Assembly: GCA_945869845.1 (NCBI GenBank)
Contig: CAMBRG010000022.1
Span: forward strand, 1-35,855
DNA from: Opitutus sp. GAS368
GTDB lineage: Bacteria > Verrucomicrobiota > Verrucomicrobiia > Opitutales > Opitutaceae
DNA length: 35,855 bases
Reading direction: 5' to 3'
This document shows positions 23,322 to 32,690 of this stretch, in pieces (position 1 is the first letter of the stretch; each line of letters begins with the position of its first letter). Both the position numbers and the translations under genes were made by a program. The notes under the pieces are model-generated. The model saw nothing but the letters and a program-made list of their open reading frames with translations. It made no database searches and had not been told where the DNA came from.

Positions 23322-24941
23322 ATGAACGGGCTGGGGCGGGCAGTTTGGCGGGCGCGGTTTCGGCTGGGGTATGCGACCATGGTCGCGGTGTTCCTGAGCT
23401 TGGTGGCCCAGTTCTATCTGCCGGGGACGGGGTTCACGAGTTTGTTGTCGATCGGGTCCCGGCTCGACGAACGGGCCGTGGAAAAACTGCGGGCGGTACC
23501 GCACTATGCGATCGAGGATTCGTGGGGCTACGACGGGACTTACTATGTGCAGCTCGCGTTGCATCCGACGTTGGATCAGCCGGCCGAACTGGGAGCGGCG
23601 ATCGATAACCTGTCCTATCGGGCGCGGCGGATTTTACCGAGTTGGGTGGCGTGGGGCCTCGGGTTGGGACGCGACGCGTGGATCGTGCACGTGTTTGCAG
23701 TTTTGAATGTCGGGGTGTGGCTCCTCCTTGGCTGGGTGTTGCTGCGGTGGCTGCCGCCGGACCGTTGGAGCAATCTGCTGCGCTGGGCGGGCGTGCTCTT
23801 TTCCCACGGGATGTGCATGAGTGTGCGCAACTCGCTCGCGGATGCGGCGGGGCTGTTGCTGGTGGCGCTGACGGTGCTGGCGCTGGAGCGCGGACGAAAG
23901 CCCGGCGCGGTGGTGGCGCTCGGGGCGGCGATGTTGACAAAGGAAACGAGCCTGCTCGCGGGCACGGCGTTGATTCCGGCGCGCGGGAGCGGCGCGGGCG
24001 CGTGGGCGCGGGCGGTGGGGCTGGGGGCGTTGGCGCTGGTGCCGTTCGTGGTGTGGCTCGGTTACGTGCGTTGGAAAGCGGGTCCGGGCAACGACCCGGG
24101 GTTGGGGAATTTTACGTGGCCGCTGGCGGGACTGGCGGAGAAGTGCGGCGTGGTGTTGGCGGAGCTGGCGGTGCGCGGGGCGCAGCCGGAAATCGTCGGC
24201 AGCGGGCTCGTTGTGATCGCGCTGCTGACGCAGGCGGCGTTTTTTTTCCTGCATCGCGAACCGGGCCGGGCGTGGTGGCGGGTGGGCGCGAGTTTTGCGG
24301 GATTGATGGTGTTCGTCGCGCAACCGGTGTGGGAAGGTTATCCGGGCGCGGCGACGCGGGTGCTGCTGCCGATGACGCTCGCGTTCAACCTGCTCGTGCC
24401 GCGGGGACGGCGTTGGTTGGCCGTGCTGGTGCTGGGCAATCTTTCGGCGGTGGTGGGGGTGAATGAATTCAGCGCGCCGCCGCACGAGTGTTTTGTCGTG
24501 AGCGGAGAAAGTGCGGTGCGGGCGCAGGTGAAACTGGAGCGCGGGGCGGGCTGGTACGTCGCCGAGGGAGACGGTTGGCGGCAATGGCGCTGGAGCAGTG
24601 GGCGGGGGGAGCTGAAGCTGGTAAACCGTGGGCTGGCGCCGGTGGCGGTGAAAATCGACGGAGAGATCGCGGGGTTGAAGGCGGGAAGGGTGGCGATCCG
24701 GGCCGGTGGGGTGGCGGTGTGGTCGGGCGCGGTCGGAGCGAAACGCGCGGCGTTTACCACGAAGGAATTCTTGGTGCCGGCAGGCGGCGCCGTTGCGGTG
24801 GAGTTCGCGTCCGACGCGCCGGGGGTGCGGTTCGCGAATGGCGACGAGCGGGTGCTGGCGTTTGCGGTTTACGACGTGGACATCGCAGTTGCGCGGGCGG
24901 AGACGGCGGCCAAGCCTGCGGAGAAAATTCAACCGAGATGA
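23322..24941 (+). CDS. Multi-pass membrane protein, GYDG family copy 2 (GT-C-like)
   Basis: 539 residues, clearly paralogous to the products of 20199-21758 and 27485-29119. It has a first helix (about 16-33), FYLPGTGFTSLLSIG, WGYDGTYYVQLALHP (GYDG at 69-72), NLSYRARRILPSWVAW, several further helices, the conserved PVWEGYPGAATRVLLPMTLAFN, and a C-terminal beta-rich domain ending VLAFAVYDVDIAV. ATG 23322 lies 82 bp from the divergent GT39-like gene; TTGTTT and CATTTA in that gap are only weak promoter-like matches. The stop overlaps the following methyltransferase start (ATGA, 24938-24941), so the membrane protein and methyltransferase are probably made together. Confidence 0.82.
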   Translation: MNGLGRAVWRARFRLGYATMVAVFLSLVAQFYLPGTGFTSLLSIGSRLDERAVEKLRAVPHYAIEDSWGYDGTYYVQLALHPTLDQPAELGAAIDNLSYRARRILPSWVAWGLGLGRDAWIVHVFAVLNVGVWLLLGWVLLRWLPPDRWSNLLRWAGVLFSHGMCMSVRNSLADAAGLLLVALTVLALERGRKPGAVVALGAAMLTKETSLLAGTALIPARGSGAGAWARAVGLGALALVPFVVWLGYVRWKAGPGNDPGLGNFTWPLAGLAEKCGVVLAELAVRGAQPEIVGSGLVVIALLTQAAFFFLHREPGRAWWRVGASFAGLMVFVAQPVWEGYPGAATRVLLPMTLAFNLLVPRGRRWLAVLVLGNLSAVVGVNEFSAPPHECFVVSGESAVRAQVKLERGAGWYVAEGDGWRQWRWSSGRGELKLVNRGLAPVAVKIDGEIAGLKAGRVAIRAGGVAVWSGAVGAKRAAFTTKEFLVPAGGAVAVEFASDAPGVRFANGDERVLAFAVYDVDIAVARAETAAKPAEKIQPR

Positions 24942-25921
24942 AGGCGTTCGATCAATTTCTGCGGCGGTTCAAGCGGGTGCGTTGGCTGGAGAATCGCGTG
25001 GTCGAACTCGAAGGCGACAAGGCTGATCTGCGGCGCGATGTGGCGGATTTGGAGCGGGCGAATGCCCGGCTCGTGGCGGAGGCGGCCGAGCGGGAGTTTG
25101 TGTTTCCGCCGGGGCATTTTTATTCGCCGCAGACCTCACGGGCGGAGGTGGCGGAGGTGTTTGCGCGGGAGCAGGGGGCGCCGACGTTTGCGGGGATGGA
25201 GCTGAACGAGGCGGAGCAGGGAGCGCGGTTGCACCGTTTCGCGGAGGCCTACGCGGAGCAGCCGTTTCCGGAAACGGCGACGGCGGGGCGGCGGTATTTT
25301 TTGAACAACCCCTCGTATGGGGCGTATGACGGGATCATGCTGTATCTGATGCTGCGCGAGACGGGGGCGCGGCGGGTGATCGAGGTGGGCTCGGGTTTTA
25401 GCTCGGCGGCGATGTTGGACTTGAACGAATTTGTTTTCAGCGGACGGATGCGGCTGACGTTCATCGATCCGGACATGGGACGGCTGCGGCCCCTGCTAAA
25501 ATCCGACGATCATGCGCGGGTGACGTTGATCGAGCAGAAGGTGCAGGAAGTGCCGTTGGCGACGTTTGCCGAGCTGGAGGCGGGCGACGTGCTGTTCATC
25601 GACTCGTCGCACGTGAGCAAACTCGGGAGCGATGTGAACCGGCTCTTTTTCGACGTATTGCCGGTGCTGAAGCCGGGCGTGTGGGTGCACATCCACGATG
25701 TGACGGGAAATCTGGAGTATCCGCGGGAGTGGTTCGACGAAGGACGTTCGTGGAACGAGCTGTATCTGCTGCGGGCGTTTTTGATGTATAACCGGTCGTG
25801 GCGGATCGAGCTGTTTACCGGCTGGATTTTCAACACGCACAATGCGTTTTTGCGGGAGCGGCTGCCGCTCTGCGCGGGCGGCGGCGGCGGGCAGATCTGG
25901 CTGCGAAAAGTGGCGGAGTGA
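24938..25921 (+). CDS. SAM-dependent methyltransferase with N-terminal coiled coil
   Basis: 327 residues. Residues about 15-50 (ENRVVELEGDKADLRRDVAD then LERANARLVAEAA) form a heptad-rich coiled coil. A class I methyltransferase core follows, with the SAM loop VIEVGSGFSSAAML (about 147-160), FIDPDMGRLRPLL, DVLFIDSSHVSKLGSDVNR and IHDVTGNLEYPREW. Proteins of this architecture are common in polysaccharide and O-antigen clusters, where they methylate sugars, although the substrate cannot be read here. It overlaps GYDG copy 2 by 4 nt. Longer upstream in-frame reading would only repeat that gene in another frame, so ATG 24938 is the start. Confidence 0.85.
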   Translation: MKAFDQFLRRFKRVRWLENRVVELEGDKADLRRDVADLERANARLVAEAAEREFVFPPGHFYSPQTSRAEVAEVFAREQGAPTFAGMELNEAEQGARLHRFAEAYAEQPFPETATAGRRYFLNNPSYGAYDGIMLYLMLRETGARRVIEVGSGFSSAAMLDLNEFVFSGRMRLTFIDPDMGRLRPLLKSDDHARVTLIEQKVQEVPLATFAELEAGDVLFIDSSHVSKLGSDVNRLFFDVLPVLKPGVWVHIHDVTGNLEYPREWFDEGRSWNELYLLRAFLMYNRSWRIELFTGWIFNTHNAFLRERLPLCAGGGGGQIWLRKVAE

Positions 25922-25930
25922 GGCGGGCGG

Positions 25931-27442
25931 TCAGGGCGCGGTGGGCGCCCATCGCCAGATCGTGACGTGGCGGACGGCGCCGACCTGGGTCCAGATGCCT
26001 GTGGTGTTAAGTTTCAAGGCGTCGGGCACCTCGTGTGGGAAGAGTACGGCGAAAAGGGGGCGCGGGCCGAGGGCGGCGGCGAGGCGGGCGAAGCGCTCGG
26101 GCTTGAGGGTATCCCAACGGACGAGCGGGAAAGTCGTGTAGTAAAAAAATGCACCGCTGGTTTGTTGGGCGACGATGACGGCATCGGCAGGAAGGTTTTG
26201 TCGGGCCCATGCGCAGGTCTCGGGATAGACCGATTCGCCGTAACCGATTGTCGCGGCGTCCAGCTTGAAGTGCCAGCGGGCGGCGTGCGCGAGCACGACG
26301 ACGGTCGCGGCGACGGTGAGGCTGCGGGCGACGAGAACGGTTCGTAGGCGAGGGAGGGTCAGGCGCTGCCAGAGTTGATGAATGACCCAGAGTCCGCCGA
26401 TCAGGCACGGGGGGAACGCGGGCAGGAGAAAACGGAGATACCACCACGTCTCATGGGTGTGCCAGTAGGCGGCGTAGAACGCGAACGTGACGGCGATCCA
26501 CGTGATCAGGACCCAGGCGAAGCGTTGGCGACGCCCGAACCAGGGCAGCGCGAGGGCGAACAGCCCGACGGGGGTGAGCAAGATCGGCAGCCAGCGGGCG
26601 TAATGGGTGAGTGTTTCCGGGACGATGGCGCGGGAGAATTTGGACGCGAGGTCACCGCCGTAACCGGAGGCGAGCGGGTGCCCGTAGGCGGCGTAATTGT
26701 AGGTGAGCAGCGCGAAGGCGCCGGGCAGACCGCCTAGGGCGAACTGCAACCAACGGCGCACGTCGAGGCCGAGGCAGAGCGCCGCCGGGACGAGGAGAAT
26801 GAGGTTGTTGGGCCGCATGAGGACGGCGACGGCAAACACCAGCCCGGCGAGAGCAGCCCAGCGGAGGTCGTCGCGGCCGCGCCAGGCGCAGAGGATGGTA
26901 GCGGTGGCGGCCGCAGTTGCCGGAATGTCGCTCATGAGCTGAATCGACATGAACGTGGTGAGGGGACTGGCGGCGAAGAGCAGCGAGCCGAAGATCGACC
27001 ACGTGTGGGGCAGACCGGCGGCGCGCCCGAGCGGGATCAGCAATGCGACCGCCAGCAGCGCACTCGCGACCATCACGAGCGGGGCGGCGAGAGTCCAACT
27101 TGTGACGGTGGCCGTCGTGGCGAGGAGGAGAGGGAGGCCGATCGGATAAGTGGGAGCCATGCGACCATGGGGCAGCGGGGTAAACCCGAGGGGAATGAAG
27201 GTGAACCACTCAAACGATTCCGGGGCATGAGGCGGCGGGATGCGCTGCGCGACCGCGGTCTCGCCATGGGCGAGGAGGCGGGCGCTGTTGAGGTAACCGG
27301 AGGAGTCGGATTGGCCGGCGTAGGCGCCGACGTGAAACGCGAGAAAGGCGGCGTAGCCCAGAAGCGCCGCGCAGAGCACCGCGAGCGTCCAAGCCGGGAG
27401 GCGAGCGGGTGGCGTGGGAGCGGCAGCGGGGGTTGAATCCAT
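25931..27442 (-). CDS. GT39/ArnT-like membrane glycosyltransferase, copy 2
   Basis: 503 residues from ATG 27442 (MDSTPAAAP). The longer in-frame start at 27712 would cover the divergent gene and adds a non-hydrophobic leader, so it is rejected. Shared with copy 1 are GYAAFLAFHVGA, SDSSGYLNSARLL (45-57), PTYPIGLP, VLMRPNNLILLVPAAL and ETWWYLRFLLPAFPPCLI. The C-terminal soluble part ends VRHVTIWRWAPTAP, as copy 1 ends RSIWRYVGPAP. Function is as inferred for copy 1: transfer of a sugar from a polyprenyl-phosphate donor outside the inner membrane. It is convergent with the methyltransferase gene (9-bp gap) and divergent from GYDG copy 3 across 42 bp. Confidence 0.82.
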   Translation of the reverse strand: MDSTPAAAPTPPARLPAWTLAVLCAALLGYAAFLAFHVGAYAGQSDSSGYLNSARLLAHGETAVAQRIPPPHAPESFEWFTFIPLGFTPLPHGRMAPTYPIGLPLLLATTATVTSWTLAAPLVMVASALLAVALLIPLGRAAGLPHTWSIFGSLLFAASPLTTFMSIQLMSDIPATAAATATILCAWRGRDDLRWAALAGLVFAVAVLMRPNNLILLVPAALCLGLDVRRWLQFALGGLPGAFALLTYNYAAYGHPLASGYGGDLASKFSRAIVPETLTHYARWLPILLTPVGLFALALPWFGRRQRFAWVLITWIAVTFAFYAAYWHTHETWWYLRFLLPAFPPCLIGGLWVIHQLWQRLTLPRLRTVLVARSLTVAATVVVLAHAARWHFKLDAATIGYGESVYPETCAWARQNLPADAVIVAQQTSGAFFYYTTFPLVRWDTLKPERFARLAAALGPRPLFAVLFPHEVPDALKLNTTGIWTQVGAVRHVTIWRWAPTAP

Positions 27443-27484
27443 TCTTGCGTCGAGTGCGGGGAGACTCTGCCTTTTGACGTTTTC

Positions 27485-29119
27485 GTGGCCAGTCTGATTC
27501 CATTTTTCCAACGTAATGCGGCGCTGGCGCTGAAGTTGGCGTATGTCGGAACGCTGGGACTTTTCGTTTGGATTTGCGCGCAATTTTATCTGCCGGGGAA
27601 GGGGTTTACCTACCTGATTATGTTCGGGGAGAAGCCGAGTGCGCCGTATGTGCCGGCCCTCAAGGCGATGAACTATTTCGCGGAGCCGGATTCGAAGGGC
27701 TACGACGCGCAATACTACGCGCAGATCGCGATGCGGCCGTGGCTGACCAACCGCGCGTTGAACGAGGCGATGGACTCGATGCCATATCGGGCGCGGCGGA
27801 TTTTATTTTCTTGGACGGCGTATGGAATTGGCGGCGGCGACCCGGCTCGGGCGCTCCATGTTTACGCGGTGCAGAATATTGTGTGTTGGTTTTTGCTGGC
27901 GGGGCTGTTGCTGCGGTGGTTTCCGGCGACGAGTTGGGAGAATTTTTTCCGTTGGGGCGGAGTGCTGTTTTCGTTTGGGCTGTGTTTCAGCGTGCGCGGG
28001 TCGCTCGTGGACGGGCCGAGCCTGTTGATGATCGCGTTCGGAATGATGCTCTACGAGCGCGGGCGGACGTGGTGGTCGGCGGCGGTGTTGGGGGTAGCGG
28101 GGCTTGGCAAGGAAACGAACCTGCTCGCGGCGGCGGCCTTGGCGCCGGCGAAGTGGCGGGAGCGGCGGGACTGGGTGCGGGCGGTGGGGCAGGCCCTGCT
28201 TGTGCTGGCCCCGCTGGCGCTGTGGGTCGTCACGTTACGACTTTGGCTGGGGCGCGGGGGCGACGCGGGGGCGCGGAACTTCGATTGGCCGTTTGCGGCG
28301 TATGTGAACAAGTGGATCGAGACCGCGGCGGTGTTTGAGACGGACGACGCGGGGTCGATCGGAGTGTGGAGTGTCCTGATGCTCGTGGCGGTGACGGCGC
28401 AGTGGTTGTTTTTCGTGCTGCGGCCGCGGTGGAGCGATCCGTGGTGGCGGTTGGGGGCGAGTTATGCGGCGCTGTTGGTCGTGCTGGGAGACGCGGTGTG
28501 GGAAGGTTACCCCGGAGCGGCGTTGAGGGTGCTGCTGCCGATGACGCTCGCGTTCAATGTGCTTCTACCGCGCGGAGGGAAATGGCGGACGTGGCTGGTG
28601 CTGGGCAATCTCTCGGTGTTTTGTTCGAGTGATGTATTGAGGCCGCCGGGACAGGAAAGTTTTCGGATCGAAGGGCCGCGTGAATTGCGGATCGTTGAAG
28701 CGACCGGCCGCACGGTGGAGGCGATTTTTCCGGATGAGCAGTGGTTCCAGGCGGAGCGGTCGCGGTTTGACTATTGGCGCTGGAGCCGGGGCGATGCCGA
28801 GGTTGTTTTCCGCAACCCGCATTCGTTTCCCGTGACCGCTGAAATCACTTTCGACCTGAAGAGCCGGGATGAGCGCAAAGTGACGGTGCGCGCCGCGGGC
28901 ACGGACGGCACCGTCTTGTGGCCGGGACAATCGGTGCAGACGATGCGTGAAGTCCGGGTGGACAATGTGCGTTTGGCGCCGGGCGACACGGTGTGGCGCT
29001 TCGAGACGGACCGGGCGCCGGAATTCCCGAACAATGGTGACCCTCGAAAAATGGCGTTCAGCTTGCGGAACCTGCGGATCGAAATGAAGGCAAAGGCGGC
29101 GGAGAAGGCCGGGAAGTAG
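27485..29119 (+). CDS. Multi-pass membrane protein, GYDG family copy 3 (GT-C-like)
   Basis: 544 residues from a GTG start at 27485. It resembles copy 2 along its whole length: FYLPGKGFTYLIMFG, SKGYDAQYYAQIAMRP (GYDA instead of GYDG, 72-75), MPYRARRILFSWTAYG, VWEGYPGAALRVLLPMTLAFN and a C-terminal beta-rich domain ending KMAFSLRNLRIEM. The change of the loop Gly to Ala leaves the Asp in place. Its 3' end is followed within a few bases by a fragment of a third GT39-like gene on the opposite strand. The start codon is uncertain, since only 42 bp separate it from the divergent gene. Confidence 0.8.
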   Translation: MASLIPFFQRNAALALKLAYVGTLGLFVWICAQFYLPGKGFTYLIMFGEKPSAPYVPALKAMNYFAEPDSKGYDAQYYAQIAMRPWLTNRALNEAMDSMPYRARRILFSWTAYGIGGGDPARALHVYAVQNIVCWFLLAGLLLRWFPATSWENFFRWGGVLFSFGLCFSVRGSLVDGPSLLMIAFGMMLYERGRTWWSAAVLGVAGLGKETNLLAAAALAPAKWRERRDWVRAVGQALLVLAPLALWVVTLRLWLGRGGDAGARNFDWPFAAYVNKWIETAAVFETDDAGSIGVWSVLMLVAVTAQWLFFVLRPRWSDPWWRLGASYAALLVVLGDAVWEGYPGAALRVLLPMTLAFNVLLPRGGKWRTWLVLGNLSVFCSSDVLRPPGQESFRIEGPRELRIVEATGRTVEAIFPDEQWFQAERSRFDYWRWSRGDAEVVFRNPHSFPVTAEITFDLKSRDERKVTVRAAGTDGTVLWPGQSVQTMREVRVDNVRLAPGDTVWRFETDRAPEFPNNGDPRKMAFSLRNLRIEMKAKAAEKAGK

Positions 29120-29121
29120 GG

Positions 29122-29256
29122 CTACCGGTGTCGAGATAGCCCGACGAATCGGCGCTGGCCGGCATCAGCGCCCATGCGCAGCCCAAGGAAGGTCGCGTCG
29201 GCAGCAAAAGCGACGATGGTGGCAAGTAGCGGCCATGGATGCGACGATTTGACCAT
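29122..29256 (-). pseudogene. Truncated, frameshifted third copy of the GT39-like glycosyltransferase
   Basis: From ATG 29256 the frame reads MVKSSHPWPLLATIVAFAAD and then ATFLGLRMGADAGQ, matching the first helix of the intact GT39-like copies. In the next frame it continues ADSSGYLDTG, the counterpart of SDSSGYLN in copies 1 and 2. A single-base shift near 29152 therefore splits the motif, and the sequence stops at the end of GYDG copy 3, so about nine tenths of the gene is missing. The orientation is the same, relative to a GYDG gene, as that of copy 2 relative to copy 1's neighbourhood. The stretch 29257-29429 contains no other feature I can support. Confidence 0.7.
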
Positions 29257-29429
29257 CGGCGCGGCTGCAGAAGCCAGGCGGAAGGCGATCAGATCGGTGA
29301 GTCCCTTGAGGTTTAGAGTCTCGGCCGAAATCCTATTCGACAAATTTTTCTAGACGTGAAGTGCGGTGGATTTCGGCCCACGAAAGCCGGAGATAGGCGC
29401 AACCAACCGTGCCGCGCGGCGATGGTCTG

Positions 29430-30188
29430 CTACTTCCAGAGCAGCACCACGCCCTGGGCGCGGGTCACGAAGAGATTCCGCAGCGTGCGCAGCACACTGA
29501 GAAGCCGGCGACCCAAGAGGTCGGCCGGGCCGGTCGCCCGCGAGTAGGCTGGGCGGTAAAGATGCCGCATGTGATCCCACGGCCAAGGCAGGACGAGGTG
29601 GCGGCGAAATCCGGCCGCACGGGCGTGGCGGATGATTTTCCGCGGGGGCATATCTTTTTCATGCACGCCGAATTCTTTCACGGCATGGATGGAGCCGGGC
29701 GACTGGCTGTGGCCGTCGCCGGGCTCGATGCAGATCGTCATGCCGCCGGGCTTTAGGGCCGCGTAGGCGGCGCGCAACGCGGCGTCTTCGGATTCGGCGT
29801 GGTGGAGGGCGTCGTGGAAAATGACGTAGTCCGCCGGTGGATCGATCGTCACTTCTTCGTAGTCGGCGACGCGAAACGAGGCGTGGGGAATTTGCCTTTC
29901 CTGCCGCAGTTGCTCGGCGATCGCGATCGCCTCGGGCGCGATGTCGATGCCGACGACCTCGTAGCCGCGCTCGGCCAAGATCAGGCTCAGCCAACCGGTG
30001 CCGCAGCCGAACTCGACGATGCGCCCCGGAGGCGGCGGCAAGAGCGAGAATAGCACGCTGATGTTGATGACGTGGCGCGTGCAGTGCTCGTCGCCAAACG
30101 GCTTGCGCATGGCGTGGAGGCGGCCGGCGTCGCCGATGCGGGTGAAGTATTCGCGTTCACCTTGCTTGGGGTCGGAAAAGGTCGGCAC
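29430..30188 (-). CDS. SAM-dependent methyltransferase (class I)
   Basis: 252 residues from GTG 30188; no ATG precedes the conserved EYFTRIGDAGRLHAMRKPFG. The SAM loop is IVEFGCGTGWLSLILAERG (about 57-75), followed by EVVGIDIAPEAI, FHDALHHAE and ALKPGGMTICIEPGDG. It is probably a sugar or lipid methyltransferase in the glycan pathway, but the acceptor is unknown. The C-terminal region, LLGRRLLSVLRTLRNLFV, is amphipathic and could associate with the membrane. The gene follows the large GT4 gene by only 6 nt on the same strand, so the two are almost surely cotranscribed. Confidence 0.88.
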   Translation of the reverse strand: MPTFSDPKQGEREYFTRIGDAGRLHAMRKPFGDEHCTRHVINISVLFSLLPPPPGRIVEFGCGTGWLSLILAERGYEVVGIDIAPEAIAIAEQLRQERQIPHASFRVADYEEVTIDPPADYVIFHDALHHAESEDAALRAAYAALKPGGMTICIEPGDGHSQSPGSIHAVKEFGVHEKDMPPRKIIRHARAAGFRRHLVLPWPWDHMRHLYRPAYSRATGPADLLGRRLLSVLRTLRNLFVTRAQGVVLLWK

Positions 30189-30194
30189 GGCAAA

Positions 30195-31847
30195 TCAGAA
30201 GCCGGCGATGGCTTCGAGGCGGCGGCGGTAGCGGGCACCGATGACGGCGGGCGCAAACTTTTCGGAGATGGTCGCGATCGCAGCGGAGCCGAGGCGGACG
30301 CAGAGCGCTCGGTCGGCGAAGAGCGCGCGCATGTGCGCGGCGGCGTGCGCGATGTCGGGGTCGGCCCAGGTCTGGCCTTTGGCGTAGGGGCCGTGGTTTT
30401 CGGTGAGAGTGATGAGCGGGGCGCGCACCGGGCAGCCGTTGTGAATCGTGACGAACTCGGCGGTGGCGGACCAGTCGGTCGAGATCACGGGTTTGCCGAG
30501 GGCCATGCATTCGGCCACTGCGAGGCCGAAGCCTTCGGAACGGTGGAGCGAGACGAAGACATCGCAGGCGAATTCCAGCGCGTAGATGTCGGCGCGGGAG
30601 AGCGTGTCGGTGATGAAGTGGATGCCGGGGATGTCGGCGGCGAGGGCTTGGAGGTGGGCAAAATCGGCTTCGTTGCCGGTGAGATTCTGGACCTTGACGA
30701 CGAGCGTTGCGGCGGGCGCGGCGAGACCGGAGTCGCGGAAGGCGGCGAGGGCGGCGCGGGGGTTTTTGCGGGCGGCGTAGGAGTTGAGGTCGAAGAGCGT
30801 GAGGAAGAGGAACGAATGGGCCGGCAGACCGAGGCGGGCGCGGATCGCGGCGATTTGCTCGACGGGTACCGGGACGTTGATGGCGTGTGGAAACGTGAGA
30901 ACGGGGATCGGAGATTTCTCGGCGATGGCGGCGCGGGTGAAATCGCTCGGGCACCAAATCTCGTCGTAGAAATCGAAGGACGGGATCCAGTCGTCGGGAA
31001 ACTCGGGGAGTTCCCAAGCGAAGTAGGCGATGTTGTATTTGCCGGCGCGGAAGTGTTTCCCGTGGTGGTGGTCGAGGTCGCGCGAGGCGGGCGGGTCGAG
31101 GTGGACGACGTTGACGTCGTGGGGATTCGCGTCGGATAGACGGGCGGCGTAGGTGGGGTCGCCGAGGCGGTTTTTGCAGTTGAGTTTGAGCGGGACGAGG
31201 GCGGCGGGGATGCGGGCGGCATCGGCGGCGCGGACCATGCAACGCGCCGATTCGCCGAGGCCAAGATCGGCGGTGAGGAAGCCTACGATGTTGAGCCCGA
31301 GATGGGCGTGGCGGCGGGCGAACTCGGCCCGGAACGGCGCGTGGCGGCGGGAGAAATCGTAGATGAGTTCGCCGGTATCGGCGGCGAGGGCGGTGAGGCG
31401 GAGCGCGCGGTTTTTATTTTGGGCGCGGAAGCGTTTCAGCGGCGCGAGACCGGTGACGCGACCGAGCCAAGCGAGGGTGTCGGTGAGACCGGTGCCGCCA
31501 AGGCGGAGGGTGAGCGAGAAGCCGGCGGCGGGTGCGGGAGCGGGGAGCGGGAGACGGATTTCCCACGGGCCGGGTTTGAAGTTGCGCAGAGTGACGACGA
31601 AGGTGCCGTTGAGAAAAACGGAGAGGGTGGGCGGCGCGGACTCGAGGCTACGGGCGGCGGGGTGGGGGCGAAAATCGCCGCGGAGGGTGAGAGCGGTGAT
31701 GCCGTCGAGGGGCGGAAGGCGGAGTTGGCCGGTTTCGCGGAGCCAAGCGGAGTCGGTCGCGAAATCGTCGAAGAAAATGCCGGAGTAATGCGTGAAGCGC
31801 CGGTAGAAGGCGCCGCCGGTCGGAGGCGTGCGGTGTTCTGAAGCCAT
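30195..31847 (-). CDS. GT4-family glycosyltransferase with N-terminal beta-rich domain
   Basis: 550 residues from ATG 31847 (an in-frame start at 31889 would add 14 residues). The first 180 or so residues are not glycosyltransferase: they contain LTLRGDFRPHP, PTLSVFLNGTFVVTLRNFK and PGPWEIRLPLPAPAPAAGFS, the pattern of a jelly-roll or sandwich domain. The GT-B enzyme begins near LNIVGFLTADLGLGESARCM and contains YFAWELPEFPDDWIPSFDFY, FLTLFDLNSYAARKNPRAAL and the donor motif LHRSEGFGLAVAECMALGKP. This type of GT4 is common in O-antigen and exopolysaccharide clusters. The extra domain may bind the growing glycan. A methyltransferase gene follows after 6 nt. Confidence 0.88.
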   Translation of the reverse strand: MASEHRTPPTGGAFYRRFTHYSGIFFDDFATDSAWLRETGQLRLPPLDGITALTLRGDFRPHPAARSLESAPPTLSVFLNGTFVVTLRNFKPGPWEIRLPLPAPAPAAGFSLTLRLGGTGLTDTLAWLGRVTGLAPLKRFRAQNKNRALRLTALAADTGELIYDFSRRHAPFRAEFARRHAHLGLNIVGFLTADLGLGESARCMVRAADAARIPAALVPLKLNCKNRLGDPTYAARLSDANPHDVNVVHLDPPASRDLDHHHGKHFRAGKYNIAYFAWELPEFPDDWIPSFDFYDEIWCPSDFTRAAIAEKSPIPVLTFPHAINVPVPVEQIAAIRARLGLPAHSFLFLTLFDLNSYAARKNPRAALAAFRDSGLAAPAATLVVKVQNLTGNEADFAHLQALAADIPGIHFITDTLSRADIYALEFACDVFVSLHRSEGFGLAVAECMALGKPVISTDWSATAEFVTIHNGCPVRAPLITLTENHGPYAKGQTWADPDIAHAAAHMRALFADRALCVRLGSAAIATISEKFAPAVIGARYRRRLEAIAGF

Positions 31848-31949
31848 GTCGTGGGTGCAAGAGCGAAAGGGCTGGGCTCCGCATAGCAAAACTTTACGCG
31901 AACGGGAGCGCTGCGGCCGAAGGGAAACAGGCCGCGGAGCAAGGGCGGT

Positions 31950-32690
31950 CTAAGCCCGGCGGGCAAGATAGACGCAACTCTCGAAGGCGGTGCCCGCACC
32001 GTGGCGGTCATCGACCCAAACGATTTCGCCGCCCGCGGCGCGGACGATTGCCTCGACCTCGGCCCGGGGCAGCGAATTCATCTCCATGGTCGGATACAAG
32101 GCGAGGTAGGCATTGATTCGCCGCCAAATGTTTTTCGCGACGGTGGGAGGATACCATGAGCGGCGAGCGGGGCGAACGGTGCCGGCCGTGAGTTGGAAAT
32201 AAACCGCGCCTCCCGGAGCGCAGACTCGCATGAACTCGGCGATGTAGCGCCGGGAATACTCGGGGGCCAGGTGTTGCAGCGTGATCACGCTGAAGACCAG
32301 GTCGAAGGTGCCGTCACCGAACCGGCCGAGGTGTTCGAACGGGTTGTGCTGGTAGTCGACCCGGTCGCCGTGGCGGTTGTGGTGACGGGCTTGGACGAGC
32401 ATCTCGGCAGAGATATCCACCCCCGTCACGCGGTCAAAGTGCCGGGCGAGCGCCTGGCTGATGCGACCGACGCCGCAGCCAAAATCGAGCGTATGGCCGC
32501 GGCCCATCGTCGGCACGCGGACCCGAATCGTGGCGAGCGCCGCATCGACTTCGTTCACTCCGCTTGTGAAAAATTCTTCGATCTTCCACCGATTGGCTTC
32601 ATTTCCGGCCGTGGTGAGCACCGCCCAGAAAGGATCTTTGCGGGCGAACAAATCCCAGTGTCGGCGGACCTGCCATAGACGCATCGGCAT
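31950..32690 (-). CDS. SAM-dependent methyltransferase (class I)
   Basis: 246 residues. The SAM loop HTLDFGCGVGRISQALARHF is at about 66-85, followed by VTGVDISAEMLVQA, FDLVFSVITLQHLAPEY and RVCAPGGAVYFQL. The C-terminus is variable, with no additional domain. It starts at ATG 32690, or at ATG 32684 two codons in; neither has a Shine-Dalgarno. It lies about 100 bp upstream of the large GT4 gene on the same strand and could be the first gene of that operon, so a glycan substrate is plausible but not shown. Confidence 0.86.
   Translation of the reverse strand: MPMRLWQVRRHWDLFARKDPFWAVLTTAGNEANRWKIEEFFTSGVNEVDAALATIRVRVPTMGRGHTLDFGCGVGRISQALARHFDRVTGVDISAEMLVQARHHNRHGDRVDYQHNPFEHLGRFGDGTFDLVFSVITLQHLAPEYSRRYIAEFMRVCAPGGAVYFQLTAGTVRPARRSWYPPTVAKNIWRRINAYLALYPTMEMNSLPRAEVEAIVRAAGGEIVWVDDRHGAGTAFESCVYLARRA

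Noticed and set aside
27443-27712. Longer start for the second GT39-like glycosyltransferase
   Set aside because: It would cover the start of the divergent membrane protein gene and place about 90 non-hydrophobic residues before the first helix.
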